A DNA stretch of 64,000 nucleotides from HK1 sp965202735. GTDB lineage: Bacteria; Pseudomonadota; Gammaproteobacteria; HK1. How positions within the stretch are numbered: the first letter of the stretch is position 1; the number at the start of each line of letters is the position of its first letter. The DNA lies in assembly GCA_965202735.1 (NCBI GenBank), contig OZ241844.1, forward strand, positions 3,844,001 through 3,908,000, given 5' to 3'. Below, piece by piece: positions 1 to 9,400 of this stretch. The translations under genes were made by a program, and so were the position numbers. The notes beneath the pieces were generated by a model. It did not search any database and was not told where the DNA came from. It saw only the letters and a program-made list of their open reading frames with translations.

Positions 1-1034
1 GGGACGGGGAACACCGGAGCCACCGTCTCCGTGTCGTACGTCCACAGCATCATCAGCCAGTGCTCGCCGGGGGTCCCCGCGGGGCGGCCGTGGATCCCGG
101 CCGGGAACGGCTCGACGAGCGGACGGGTCTCCTCGTCGTCGGCGAGCACGGCGCGCTCCTCGCCGGACCACGGCAGCTCCACGGGATCGGCCCAGACCAG
201 CAGGGGGGCGTCTCCCGGCACCGCCCGCTCGGCATCGCGGAACACCACCTTCAGGTGGCGTTCGCACTCGACGGGAAGCGCGACGCCCAGGGTGTGCGCA
301 AGCTCGGCGAGATGCGGACCCGGCGAGAGCACCACCGTGCCGGTGTCGATCTCCAGGCGTTCGCCCGGCCGGGCCACGGACACCGTGCGGACCCGCCCGC
401 CGCGGCCGTCGATGCCGGCCACCCGTCCGCGAACCAGCTTCACCCCGCGCTCGCGCGCGCGCTCCAGCATCCACATGCCGAGCTGCTGGGCGCTCAGCCA
501 CCCGCACCGCCGCGCGTGCAGCACCGCGACCACCGAGGGATCGAGATACGGGAACGCCGCGCGGATGAGGGCGGGGTCGGTGATCAGGTCCGCGCCGGAC
601 GGAGCCCCGTCGAACCCGCGCACCGGTGAGCGGACGTACCCGGGGCTCGACGCGGAGCCGTCGTGCACCCGAAGCTCGCCGGCCCCGAGGGACTGCGCTT
701 CGCCGGCCGCGGCGCGGAACGCGTCGATGCGCGCCGGCTCGGCGGTGGCGAAGAGATAGCCGCGCCGGTTCAGGAGGAGCCGGCCGCCGCTCTCGCGCTC
801 GATCCGCTCCAGCAGGTCGATGCTGCGGTTCATGAGCGCGACCATCGCGTCACCCGGCCCGGGCCACCAGTTGCGGTAGCACTCGGTGGACTTGTCGCTG
901 GTCAGGGCCAGCGGGTCGCCGGCCTCGACGAGGACGACGCCGTCGACGCCCTCCCGCACCGCGAGATGGAACGCGGCGGAGATGCCGGCGATGCCCGCGC
1001 CGACGACCGCGACTTCGGCCGTCGAGCGGCTCAT
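1..1034 (-). CDS. FAD-dependent oxidoreductase (DAO family), 3' end outside the window
   Basis: The reading frame starts at the ATG at 1034 on the minus strand and stays open to the window edge, giving about 344 residues without a stop. The N-terminus has the dinucleotide-binding glycine motif GAGIAG at residues 12-17, followed by a VEAG stretch that normally ends the second beta strand and binds the FAD ribose. This is the D-amino-acid-oxidase/sarcosine-oxidase (DAO) fold, whose members oxidise amines or amino acids with FAD. The substrate cannot be told from sequence. It is divergent from the cystathionine beta-synthase gene with a 96-bp gap that must hold both promoters. The C-terminus is missing only because the window ends. 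Confidence 0.85.
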   Translation of the reverse strand, partial: MSRSTAEVAVVGAGIAGISAAFHLAVREGVDGVVLVEAGDPLALTSDKSTECYRNWWPGPGDAMVALMNRSIDLLERIERESGGRLLLNRRGYLFATAEPARIDAFRAAAGEAQSLGAGELRVHDGSASSPGYVRSPVRGFDGAPSGADLITDPALIRAAFPYLDPSVVAVLHARRCGWLSAQQLGMWMLERARERGVKLVRGRVAGIDGRGGRVRTVSVARPGERLEIDTGTVVLSPGPHLAELAHTLGVALPVECERHLKVVFRDAERAVPGDAPLLVWADPVELPWSGEERAVLADDEETRPLVEPFPAGIHGRPAGTPGEHWLMMLWTYDTETVAPVFPV

Positions 1035-1130
1035 GTCCGGCCCCCGGAGCCGGCCGCGCGGCGGAGCGGCGTTCGGTAAGATTCGGCCGTCCCGGCCGCC
1101 CCCGGCGGCCGCCGCGCGAGAGCCCCAGCC

Positions 1131-2513
1131 ATGAAGTACGCCGAGTCCATCCTCGATCTCATCGGTGACACCCCGCTGGTCAAGCTGAACCGCATGGTCG
1201 ACTCCGGCATGGCGACCGTGCTCGTCAAGCTCGAGAACTGCAACCCCGCCGGATCGGTCAAGGACCGGATGGCCTGGAACATGGTCCGCCGGGCGGAGGA
1301 GGCCGGCCTCGTCGGCCCCGGCGCGACGCTCGTCGAGAGCACCTCGGGCAACACCGGCCTCGGACTCGCGATGACCGCCGCGGTGCGCGGATACCGCTGC
1401 ATCTGCACGATGCCGGACAAGATGAGCAAGGAGAAGATCGACATGCTCAAGGCATACGGCGCGGAGGTCATCATCACCCGCACCGACCTGCCCCACGACC
1501 ACCCCGAGAGCTACGTGGAGATCGCCAGACGCATCGCGGCCGAGACCCCCGGCGGCTTCTATACCGACCAGTACTACAACATGCACAACCCCGAGGCCCA
1601 CTACCTGACCACCGGTCCGGAGATCTGGGGGCAGACCGACGGCCGGCTCGACGCCCTGGTGGGCGGGATCGGCACCGGCGGCACCATCTCGGGCGCGGCG
1701 AAGTACCTGAAGGAGAAGGCGGCCGAGGCGGGACGGTCCATCTTCGTGTCCTGCCCCGACCCCGCCGGCAGCATGTACTGCGACGCCTTCTACAAGCGCG
1801 AGATCCGCACCCCGGGCATCTACCGGGTGGAAGGCATCGGCCACGACTTCATGGTCGGGACCCTCGACTTCTCGGTCATCGACGAGGTGCTGGAGGTCTC
1901 GGACAAGGACTCCTTCCTCGCCGCCCGCCGGCTCGCGAGGCGCGAGGGCATCTTCTCCGGCGGCTCCGCCGGCACCGCGGTCCACGGCGCGCTCGACGTC
2001 GCCCGCCGCCTCGGGCCCGGCAAGGTGGTGGTGGTGATCATCCCCGACTCCGGGGACCGCTACCTCAGCAAGTGCTACGACGACGAGTGGATGCGCGACA
2101 TGGGCTTTCTCGGCCCGGAGCAGCGCCTCGGCACCGTGCGCGAGCTGCTGGAGTTCAAGCCGGGCCGGGTGGAGTTCGCGCGCGGGGACGAGACCATCGC
2201 GTCGGTGGCGAAGCGCATGGCGGACCTCGGCATCTCGCAGATGCCGGTTCGGGCCGGCGATGCGGCCGAGCCCATGATGATCATCCACGAGGTCGACCTG
2301 CTCCAGAGCATGGTCCGGGGCGAGTGCACCGCCGAGTGCGACGTCATGCGGGCGGCGAAGCCGATGCACGGCATGGTGGGGCTCGACGACTCGCTGGCGA
2401 AGGTGCAGGAGGTCTTCGACGCCGAGAACGTCGCGATGGTGGTCGAGGACGCGCACGTCGTCGGCGTCATCTCCAAGATCGACATGGTGGAGTTCCTCGC
2501 CGCGCGGAGCTGA
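1131..2513 (+). CDS. cbs: Cystathionine beta-synthase
   Basis: This 460-aa protein is a fold-type II PLP enzyme followed by a CBS-domain pair. The PLP lysine is Lys44 in GSVKDRMA, the substrate loop STSGNTG lies near residues 69-75, and the phosphate-binding loop GGIGTGGTISG lies near residues 178-188. Residues from about 340 to the end form two CBS domains, which usually sense adenosyl ligands. This domain order and length match bacterial cystathionine beta-synthases, which condense serine and homocysteine. A cysteine synthase with added CBS domains cannot be fully excluded. No heme-binding N-terminal extension is present. The start is the ATG at 1131 with only a weak ribosome site. No cystathionine gamma-lyase gene follows, so the rest of transsulfuration is elsewhere. 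Confidence 0.9.
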   Translation: MKYAESILDLIGDTPLVKLNRMVDSGMATVLVKLENCNPAGSVKDRMAWNMVRRAEEAGLVGPGATLVESTSGNTGLGLAMTAAVRGYRCICTMPDKMSKEKIDMLKAYGAEVIITRTDLPHDHPESYVEIARRIAAETPGGFYTDQYYNMHNPEAHYLTTGPEIWGQTDGRLDALVGGIGTGGTISGAAKYLKEKAAEAGRSIFVSCPDPAGSMYCDAFYKREIRTPGIYRVEGIGHDFMVGTLDFSVIDEVLEVSDKDSFLAARRLARREGIFSGGSAGTAVHGALDVARRLGPGKVVVVIIPDSGDRYLSKCYDDEWMRDMGFLGPEQRLGTVRELLEFKPGRVEFARGDETIASVAKRMADLGISQMPVRAGDAAEPMMIIHEVDLLQSMVRGECTAECDVMRAAKPMHGMVGLDDSLAKVQEVFDAENVAMVVEDAHVVGVISKIDMVEFLAARS

Positions 2514-2605
2514 GGCGGGCCGGGGGGCGAGCTCCCGCCGTCCTTCGGCGGACGTCTCCCAAGTTCAATCAGGATGTGCTCGATGCGGAGGCCGGGGGGC
2601 AAGCC

Positions 2606-2631
2606 CCCGCCGTCCTTCGGCGGACGGCGGG
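2606..2631. terminator. Candidate bidirectional terminator hairpin between convergent genes
   Basis: The arms CCCGCCGTCC and GGACGGCGGG form a 10-bp perfect stem around a 6-nt loop. It lies between the converging ends of cbs and the molybdenum hydroxylase large subunit. There is no U-tract. A partial copy of the same stem sequence occurs about 75 bp upstream near 2531-2552, so this intergenic region contains a local duplication. The position supports termination; activity is inference. Confidence 0.45.
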
Positions 2632-2697
2632 AGCGTCATCCGCCGGTCGAAAGACGCGATCCCGGCGGCTCCGCGCCAGCCCGGCAAGGGCGCCGAT

Positions 2698-4935
2698 TCA
2701 GAGGCGGATCGGCAGCGCCTCGACCGGCTTGCCGGTCAGGGCGAGCAGCGCATTGGCCATCGCCGGGGCCAGCGGCGGCAGGCCCGGCTCGCCGACGCCG
2801 GTCGGCGGATCGTCCGACGGCACGATATGCACCTCGACCGGCGGCATGTCGGGCATCCTCGGCATGACGAAGCGGTCGAAATTGCTCTGCTCGACCACCC
2901 CGTCCCGCAAGGTGATCTCCGCGCCGTCGAGCGTCGTGCCGATCGCCATCAGCACCGCGCCCTCGACCTGGGCTTCGACCGAGCGGGGATTGACCGCGAG
3001 ATTGCAGTGCATCGCACTGGTCACCCGATGCAGCTTCGGCGCACCGCCCTCGATCGACAGCTCCACGACATGGGCGACGACCGAGCGGAACGACTCGTGT
3101 ACCGCGACCCCCCAGGCGCGGCCGGCCGGCAGCGTCTTCACTCCGTAGCCGGATTTCCGGACCGCGAGGTCGAGTGCCGCCAGATGCCGCGGGTGCCTTC
3201 CCAGCAGGTCGCGGCGCAGCTCCACCGGGTCGCGTCCGGCCTCTCGGGCGATCCGGTCGATGAGGGTCTCCATCACGAAGGCGGAGTGGGTATGCCCGAC
3301 GGAGCGCCACCACAGGATCGGCACCGGTACGGCGGGATGATGCACGGAGACCGCAATCGGCAGGTCGTAGGCCGTGTCGGCGACGCCCTCCACCGCCGTC
3401 GCGTCCACCCCGTCCTTGACCAGAAAGGCTTCGAACGCGGTTCCCTCGAGGATCGAAGGGCTGACGATGGTGTGCTTCCAGGCCGCGACCCGGCCGTCTT
3501 CCCCCAGGCCGATCTCGGCCCGGTGCATGGCGAGCGGGCGGTAGTACCCGCCCCGGATATCGTCTTCCCGCGTCCAGACCACCTTGAGCGGGCCGCTCCG
3601 CCCGGCCGCGAGCCATGCCTTCATCACCCGCGCCGCGTCGGCCAGATAGTCGGCGGTCGGAGTGGCGCGGCGGCCGAAGCCGCCTCCGGCGAACATGGTG
3701 TGGATGCGCACCTGTTGCGGCTCCAGCTTCAGGATCTGCGCAACCGTCGCCTGGTCGATGGTCTGGAACTGGGTGCCGGTCCAGATGTCGCAGCGCCGGC
3801 CGGCGCCGGTTCCGGACACCTCGATCACCGCGTTCAGCGGCTCCATCGGTGCGTGGGCGAGGAACGGGAAACGGAAATCCGCCCTGATCGTCCTTTTCGC
3901 GCCGGCCATGCCGGAAAGGTCGCCGGCGCGGGCGGGCAGGCCGTCGCGGTCGAGCAACGCCCCGAACTGCGCATCGAGCGTGCGGCTGTCGGGCAGCTCG
4001 GCCGGCGCCTTCCACTGGATATCGAGCCTGTCCCGGCCCATGCTCGCGGGCCAGAAGCCGTCGGCCACCACGGCGACGCCCGTCGCGCCGCGGTCCAGAT
4101 CGACCCGCATCACCCGATCGACACCCTTGACCGCCCGCGCCCGCGCGGCGTCGAAGCCGGCGACGGTACCGCCGAAGTGCGGCGGGCGGGCGATCAGCAC
4201 GGTCTTCATTCCCGGCCGGCGCATGTCCATGCCGAAGGTCTGCCGGCCGGTGGACTTGTCGGCCGCGTCGAGCCGGTTGGCCGGCTTGCCGATCAGACGG
4301 AACTCGCTGCGCTTCTTCAGCGTGACCGAGGCGGGCACCGGCAGGGCCATGGCGGCCTCGCTCATCTCGCCATAGCCCGCGCTTCGGCCGTCGGCCGCCA
4401 TCAGCCGTCCGGCGCGGGTCCGCACGGTCGCCGCATCGACCTTCCATTCGCGGGCGGCGGCCTCGACGAGCATCGCGCGCGCCCGTGCGCCCAGCTCCCG
4501 GTACTGGGTGAAGCTGTTCTGGATGGAGTTGGAGCCGCCGGTCATCTGGATGCCGAAGGCCGGGTCCTTGTAGGCATCGCCCGCCGGGGCGAGCTCCGCG
4601 CGCACGCTGCTCCAGTCCGCGTCCAGCTCGTCGGCCAGGACCCGGGCCAGCCCGGTGTGGGAGCCCTGCCCGAACTCCAGGCGGTTGACCTGTATCGTGA
4701 CGACGCCCTTCCGGTCGATGTGCACGAAGGCGCCGGGCTGCTGGCTCGGCTTCAGCTCGCCGGCGGCGTCCTGCGACGCCGTGGCCCCGGCGGTGCCCGC
4801 GATGCCGGCGGAAGCCAGCCCGACGGCGAGCCCGGAGGCCCCGGTCAGCTTGATGAAGCGGCGCCGGCTCATGTCCGTCCCGGCGGCGGCGCGCCAGGCG
4901 GGTCCGATCCGGTCCATGAGTGAAGGGCTGGTCAT
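2698..4935 (-). CDS. Molybdenum hydroxylase large subunit (IorB / xanthine dehydrogenase family)
   Basis: This 745-aa protein is the molybdopterin-cytosine-dinucleotide subunit of an aldehyde-oxidase/isoquinoline 1-oxidoreductase type enzyme, which hydroxylates N-heterocycles or aldehydes using water. A twin-arginine signal (SRRRFIKLTGAS, near residues 21-32) followed by a hydrophobic Ala/Gly stretch predicts folded export to the periplasm. The expected active-site glutamate is in GEPGLPP, at about residue 716. The ATG at 4935 was chosen because it places the Tat motif about 20 residues in and has AGGGGGA just upstream. Longer upstream extension would run into the neighbouring gene. Only 17 bp separate it from the iron-sulfur subunit upstream, so the two are one operon. 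No FAD subunit gene is adjacent, as in the Ior type where a cytochrome takes the electrons. Confidence 0.9.
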   Translation of the reverse strand: MTSPSLMDRIGPAWRAAAGTDMSRRRFIKLTGASGLAVGLASAGIAGTAGATASQDAAGELKPSQQPGAFVHIDRKGVVTIQVNRLEFGQGSHTGLARVLADELDADWSSVRAELAPAGDAYKDPAFGIQMTGGSNSIQNSFTQYRELGARARAMLVEAAAREWKVDAATVRTRAGRLMAADGRSAGYGEMSEAAMALPVPASVTLKKRSEFRLIGKPANRLDAADKSTGRQTFGMDMRRPGMKTVLIARPPHFGGTVAGFDAARARAVKGVDRVMRVDLDRGATGVAVVADGFWPASMGRDRLDIQWKAPAELPDSRTLDAQFGALLDRDGLPARAGDLSGMAGAKRTIRADFRFPFLAHAPMEPLNAVIEVSGTGAGRRCDIWTGTQFQTIDQATVAQILKLEPQQVRIHTMFAGGGFGRRATPTADYLADAARVMKAWLAAGRSGPLKVVWTREDDIRGGYYRPLAMHRAEIGLGEDGRVAAWKHTIVSPSILEGTAFEAFLVKDGVDATAVEGVADTAYDLPIAVSVHHPAVPVPILWWRSVGHTHSAFVMETLIDRIAREAGRDPVELRRDLLGRHPRHLAALDLAVRKSGYGVKTLPAGRAWGVAVHESFRSVVAHVVELSIEGGAPKLHRVTSAMHCNLAVNPRSVEAQVEGAVLMAIGTTLDGAEITLRDGVVEQSNFDRFVMPRMPDMPPVEVHIVPSDDPPTGVGEPGLPPLAPAMANALLALTGKPVEALPIRL

Positions 4936-4952
4936 GGTGTGCGTCCCCCTGT

Positions 4953-5408
4953 TCACAGGTTGGCCGCGGCCGCCTTGATGGCCGCCCGGATGCGTCCGTA
5001 GGTGCCGCACCGGCAGACATTGCCGGCCATCGCACTGTCGATGTCGGCGTCGCCGGGTGCGGCGTTGCCGCGCAACAGGGCGACCGCGCTCATCACCTGC
5101 CCGCTCTGGCAATAGCCGCACTGCGGCACGTCCTGCGCGACCCATGCCTCCTGGACGGCGCGCCCGATGCGGTCGCCGCCGATCTGCTCGATGGTGACCA
5201 CCGAAGCGCCTTCGACGCCCGCGACCGGCGTCACGCAGCTACGCACCGGCCGGCCGTCGAGGTGGACCGTGCACGCGCCGCACTGTGCGAGGCCGCAGCC
5301 GTACTTCGTCCCGGTCAGATTCAGCGAGTCGCGAAGCACCCAGAGCAGCGGCGTCGATTCGTCGACATCCGCGGTCACGCTCCGGCCGTTGACGTTGAAG
5401 CTGATCAT
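4953..5408 (-). CDS. (2Fe-2S)-binding subunit of molybdenum hydroxylase (IorA type)
   Basis: This 151-aa protein has the two [2Fe-2S] domains of xanthine dehydrogenase small subunits. The N-terminal plant-ferredoxin cluster uses the cysteines of YGCGLAQCGACTVHL plus a later cysteine in VRSCVTP. The C-terminal helical cluster uses CGYCQSGQ and GNVCRCGTY. All eight cysteines are present. It passes electrons from the molybdenum site of the downstream subunit to an acceptor. The ATG at 5408 gives the canonical MISFNVNGR start and has GGAGAGGAA about 8 bp upstream. It has no signal of its own and presumably travels with the Tat-targeted partner. Confidence 0.92.
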   Translation of the reverse strand: MISFNVNGRSVTADVDESTPLLWVLRDSLNLTGTKYGCGLAQCGACTVHLDGRPVRSCVTPVAGVEGASVVTIEQIGGDRIGRAVQEAWVAQDVPQCGYCQSGQVMSAVALLRGNAAPGDADIDSAMAGNVCRCGTYGRIRAAIKAAAANL

Positions 5409-5573
5409 CTGGAGTTCCTCTCCTGTTCGGACGCCGCGCCCGAAGCGGCGTCGGTCTGTCGGACAGCCGGGCGGCCTGGTCGAGGTGCGTTCCCTTTTCG
5501 GGATCGAGCCGCCGGACTCCCTTCGCATCCTGCATCGATCTTCCCGCTGCCGCCGCGCCGCTTCACTCCGGCC

Positions 5574-5628
5574 GGTGATCACTTGCCGTGGAATCGGTGA
5601 TCACGCTGACAGTGGAACGGGTGATCAC
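5574..5628. repeat. Triplicated GGTGATCAC motif, likely the terminal binding sites of a lost IS
   Basis: GGTGATCAC occurs three times in the same direction, at 5574-5582, 5596-5604 and 5620-5628, in units of 22-24 bp that share a TGGAA segment before each next copy. The core TGATCA is itself palindromic. The array abuts the stop codon of a transposase fragment, as expected for multiple transposase-binding sites near an IS end. IS21-family ends are known to carry such repeats. The family assignment here is inference. Confidence 0.6.
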
Positions 5629-5781
5629 TTTCCCTGGATTGCGCAGACAAGGCGCGCAACGACCGGTCCATTATATCCACAGGCGGCCCGTCTCGCACCG
5701 GCCTCGGCCGGGGTCCGTCCGCCCAGCGCCGCGTGCGGCCTCTCGACATCGCGGAGGCGGACCCGATCGCGGACCCAGGCG
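5625..5781 (-). pseudogene. C-terminal remnant of a DDE integrase-type transposase
   Basis: About 50 codons are readable on the minus strand, ending in TGA at 5625-5627. They contain RPHAALGGRTPAEAG, the conserved C-terminal signature of rve-type transposases (IS481/IS3/IS21 groups). The N-terminal and catalytic parts are missing: homology stops where the 350-bp inverted-repeat element begins at 5782. With the adjacent triplicate repeat it marks the end of an IS cut by a later insertion or deletion. Non-functional. Confidence 0.7.
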
Positions 5782-6131
5782 GGGTGTACGTCCGATTTGC
5801 GAGGCCCTTCGTTTCCGGCTCCGGGAGCCCCGGGATCGAAGACATCGCGCTCTCTCCCCTCATCCCGAGGGGAGAGCTCGAACGGCTGTAGCCGGAGTCG
5901 CCGGGCTCAGGAGAAGACCCCCGATCTTCTCCCCTCTCCCCCCGGGAGAGGGGCCGGGGGTGAGGGCGCGGCGATGATTCGGTCCCCCTCACCCCAACCC
6001 CTCTCCCGGGGGAGAGGGGCTTCTTTCGGGACCAGGGGCATCCCGCCTTTGCGAACCGAGCGCACGATGCCCTTGTCCCCAGGGTCTCCCGGGACCGGAA
6101 ACCAGGGCTCTCGCCAACCGGACGTACACCC
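5782..6131. repeat. 350-bp element with about 75-bp imperfect inverted ends
   Basis: The left end reads GGGTGTACGTCCG and the right end CGGACGTACACCC. The similarity continues inward for roughly 75 bp on each side, including GTTTCCGG and CCGGGAG blocks. The centre holds two further inverted blocks of CCCCTCTCCC...GGGAGAGGGG type, a sequence style common in proteobacterial intergenic repeats. No coding sequence is supported inside. No flanking target duplication is obvious. It interrupts or abuts the transposase remnant at 5625-5781. Confidence 0.65.
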
Positions 6132-6143
6132 TTCCCGACGACG

Positions 6144-6213
6144 GGTGGCGCCTCGGTCCGACTTTCTTCCTCGACGCGACACGACGGCCCCGGAGTCAAG
6201 CTGAGACATTATC
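6144..6213 (+). repeat. 70-bp palindromic element, copy C (decayed)
   Basis: These 70 bp align without gaps to the reverse complement of the copy at 63494-63563; I count about 15 differences, all transitions. The shared centre is TTTCTTCCTC followed by ACGCG. The outer arms, GGTGGCGCCTC... and ...CTGAGACATTATC, still pair partly, but many pairs are now G-T or C-A. It lies between the 350-bp element and the autotransporter leader. See copies A (36861-36929) and B (63494-63563). Confidence 0.7.
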
Positions 6214-6324
6214 GTCACGGAGACATTACCGAGGTTTGCACTCGGCCGCTGTCTCGGCTACAAAACGCCCGAACGGGCCGCTGCCGTCGTGCGGACACGA
6301 CGGCGGGCGGTCGGCATTCGGTAC

Positions 6325-6342
6325 GGGGAGGATGAAGGCATG
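6325..6342 (+). promoter_or_regulatory. Strong ribosome-binding site leading to an ATG out of frame with the autotransporter
   Basis: GGGGAGGA at 6325-6332 lies 7 bp before the ATG at 6340. This is the best ribosome site upstream of the autotransporter, far better than anything before the GTG at 6476. The ATG opens a frame that runs through the C12 tract at 6431-6442. Confidence 0.65.
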
Positions 6343-6471
6343 ACGAAGACGATGGGCGATTCCGCGATGCGCGGCCTGCCGCGGCGGTCCGGGCGGAGCG
6401 TGACCGCCTCACGCGCGCGCGACCTTCGTACCCCCCCCCCCCGAGGATTCAGCATCCGGGCGCGGGGCTGA
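6340..6471 (+). CDS. 43-codon leader frame, probably the real autotransporter start shifted out of frame by the C-tract
   Basis: From the ATG at 6340 the frame encodes 43 residues and stops with TGA at 6469-6471, just before the GTG at 6476 of the large surface protein. With 11 or 14 cytosines instead of 12 the same frame would run on without a stop into the autotransporter frame, adding 45 residues before the GTG-encoded residue. The downstream frame is open back through the tract (first codon GAG at 6443), which supports a single interrupted gene. It is either a phase-variable OFF state or a homopolymer sequencing error. A true stand-alone peptide is less likely. Confidence 0.5.
   Translation: MTKTMGDSAMRGLPRRSGRSVTASRARDLRTPPPRGFSIRARG
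6431..6442 (+). repeat. Poly-C tract of 12
   Basis: Twelve consecutive cytosines lie in the 5' leader of the surface autotransporter. Such runs slip during replication and are a known basis of ON/OFF switching for surface proteins in Neisseria, Bordetella, Campylobacter and others. The frame consequence is described under the leader frame at 6340-6471. Confidence 0.85.
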
Positions 6472-6475
6472 TCCG

Positions 6476-9400
6476 GTGGGCGCCCCCGGGAGACCCGCCC
6501 GCCGCCTGAGCGCGGCCCTCGCTGCCTTTCTGCTGCTGACCCTCGCCGCCGCCCTCGCGCCCCAGGCCGCGCAGGCGCAGCAATCCTGCGCACCGTTGGT
6601 GGCCCCGACGATATCGGTCGCGGCGGCGGGTCCCGGACAGCTGACCGTGACCTGGACCCTGTCCTCGTACCAGGAAAACGTTGACAATTGGAACCTGCAA
6701 TACCGCAAGACGGGAGGCAGCTGGACCACGGTACCGATCTCGAACGCCGCCGCACGCAGTCACACGATCACCGGCCTGGAGGCCGGCACGGCCTATCAGG
6801 TGCAGCTTCGAGCAATCCTTCAGGCTACCCTCTGTCCCCCCGGTCCTACGTCAACAACCGCCACCGCCACGACCTCCGGCACCGCCGGCACCCCCGTCCT
6901 CACCGCCAAGGCGGGCGACGGGCAGGTCACGCTGTTTTACTACCACCCGGGAGGGAGCATTCCTTCCAATAATGCTTGGTCCTACAAGATAATCGGGACA
7001 TCCATCAACCAAGAGTTTCTCAGTTCCCTGGGCAAGACTTCGGGGAGCTATACGGTAACGAGCCTGCAAAACGGCAGAGCGTATACCTTCGAGGTTGAAT
7101 ACGTTGGTTCAGGCGGAATTCAAACCTCGAATCAGGTCACCGTCACCCCGAACCCGCCGCCCCCTCCGGTGCTGATCTCCGACCCTGACAAGCGCGTCAA
7201 GGCGGGGACCGGTGGCACGGTGGTGGTGTGCTACAACCTGCTTTCGGTCTCCTATGACGGCACCACCTATCTGGAGAAGCGCTCGGGCCGGACCGCCGTG
7301 CCGGCGCACAGTGCGCTCAAGGACACCACGAACGGCGTGTCGATCACGGAGGCGCCCGCCGTCATCAGCGCCCAGGTTCTCGGCACCGGCAACATCAACT
7401 TCGATCCCTGCGCCACGGTGGGCCCCGGCACGCACACCGTCACCTGGGAATGGAACGGTCCCGGCGGCACCGCCTCGAAGGGGACGACCTCGACCACGTT
7501 CACGGTCGTCCCCCATCCTTCCACGGTTCCGGCCAAGCCGACCGAAGTGCGGGCCAGGAGCGAGGACGGAACCGTGTCGCTGTTCTGGAGGTCTCCGGCC
7601 GACAATCGCATCACCGGCTGGAAGTTCCGCCGCAAGGCGGCCGATGACGACAACTGGGGCTCGTGGACGACGATCGGGTCCATCACCTCGAGCGGCGGCA
7701 TCGACGGCACCAACCTCGGGGGCCTGACCAACGGCACCGTGTATGTGTTCCAGATCCGGGCGACGAGCGCCAACGGCGACGGCGCGGTCTCCGACACGGT
7801 GGCGGCGCGGCCGATGGCGGATCCCTCCTCCGTCACCGCCACGGTCGCGCCCGCGAAACCGGCGAAGTTCCGGGCGACGGGGGGCAACGGGGAGGTGACG
7901 CTCCGCTGGGCCGACCCGGAGGACGGCAGCATCACCCGCTGGGAGTACCAGCAGAAGAGCGGCAGCGGCACGTTCGGCAGCGACTGGACCCTCATCGCCG
8001 AGTTCGCCTACGTCAGCGATCACAGGATCACCGGCCTGCAGAACGGCACCAAATACACGTTCCGGGTCCGGGCGGTGAACAGCATCGGCAACGGCGCGGT
8101 CTCCGACGAGGCGTCGGCGACGCCGCAGGCCAAGACCATCGCCCTGACGGCGTCCTCGACGACGGTCGCCGAGGGCGATTCCGGCCACACCGATATCACG
8201 ATCACCGCCACCTTGAGCGAAGGCGCGCCCGCGAACTTCGAGGTCATTCTCGGTTGGGACACCGTATCCGGCACCGCTACGCTCCAGGACAGCAACGACT
8301 GCTCCAGCCCGTCGGACATCGACGTCTGCTTTGTGGGCGATACCTCCATCGCCATCGCCGCGGGCGAGAGGGTGGCCACGCGGACTCTCCGGGTACTCGG
8401 CGACACCCGGTATGAGGATGACGAGACCGCCTATATCCTGGCTTACGCGTCCGGCGTCTCGGGCTGGACCGGTGGCAGGCTGATCCTCACCATCGTCGAC
8501 GACGACGATGACCAGGTCGTCGCCCCCGCTGCTCCGACCGGCTTCACGGCGACGGCGGGCAACGGCCAGGTGGTGCTCAACTGGAGCGACCCGGACGACG
8601 CCACCATCACCGGCTACCAGTACCAACAGAAGACCGGCGGCAACTTCGGCGCCACCTGGACCGCCATGTCGGGCTCCGGCGCCAGCACCACCAGCTACAC
8701 GGTCGGGAGCCTGACGAACGGCACGGAATACACGTTCCGCATCCGGGCGGTGAGCGCCGCCGGCAACGGCGCGGTGTCGGACGAGAAGAGCGCGACGCCG
8801 GTGGCGGCGCCCACCGCCGGGGTGACGGTCTCGACGCCCACGCTGACGGTCGATGAAGGCGGCAGCGGGACCTACACGATGCGGCTGAACACGGCGCCGT
8901 CGGACACGGTGACGGTGACGGTGGGCGGCGCCTCCGGCGACGTGACGGTGGAGCCGGCGAGCCTGACCTTCACCACGACGAACTACGCCGACCCGCAGAC
9001 GGTGACGGTCCGGGCGGGGCGCGACGAGGACACGGACACCGACACGAACGTGACCCTGACCCACGGCGCCTCGGGCGGCGGCTACGGCTCGGTGACGATT
9101 GCCTCGGTGGTGGTGTCGGTGACCGACACCACGCCGACCCTTCAGCTTCGCACCGACCCGGAGGCGGTGACCGAGGGGACGGCGATCGCCCTCACCGTGA
9201 CCTCGAACCGGGCGGTGCCGGGAACGCTGCCGGTGCGCCTGACGCTGGCCGACCGGGGGTCGAGCGGCTTCGCGGCGGCGGACCTCCCGGGCGGGCTCGG
9301 GCCGCGGACCTTCAACGCCGCCTTCAACGGCGGCACGACGGGGACGGTGACGATTGCGACCGGCCGGGATTCCGACACCGACGAGGGGCCGGAGACCTAC

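Noticed and set aside
2827..4923. A 698-codon plus-strand frame opposite the molybdenum hydroxylase gene.
   Set aside because: Low-complexity antisense. The minus strand has a Tat signal and molybdenum hydroxylase motifs.
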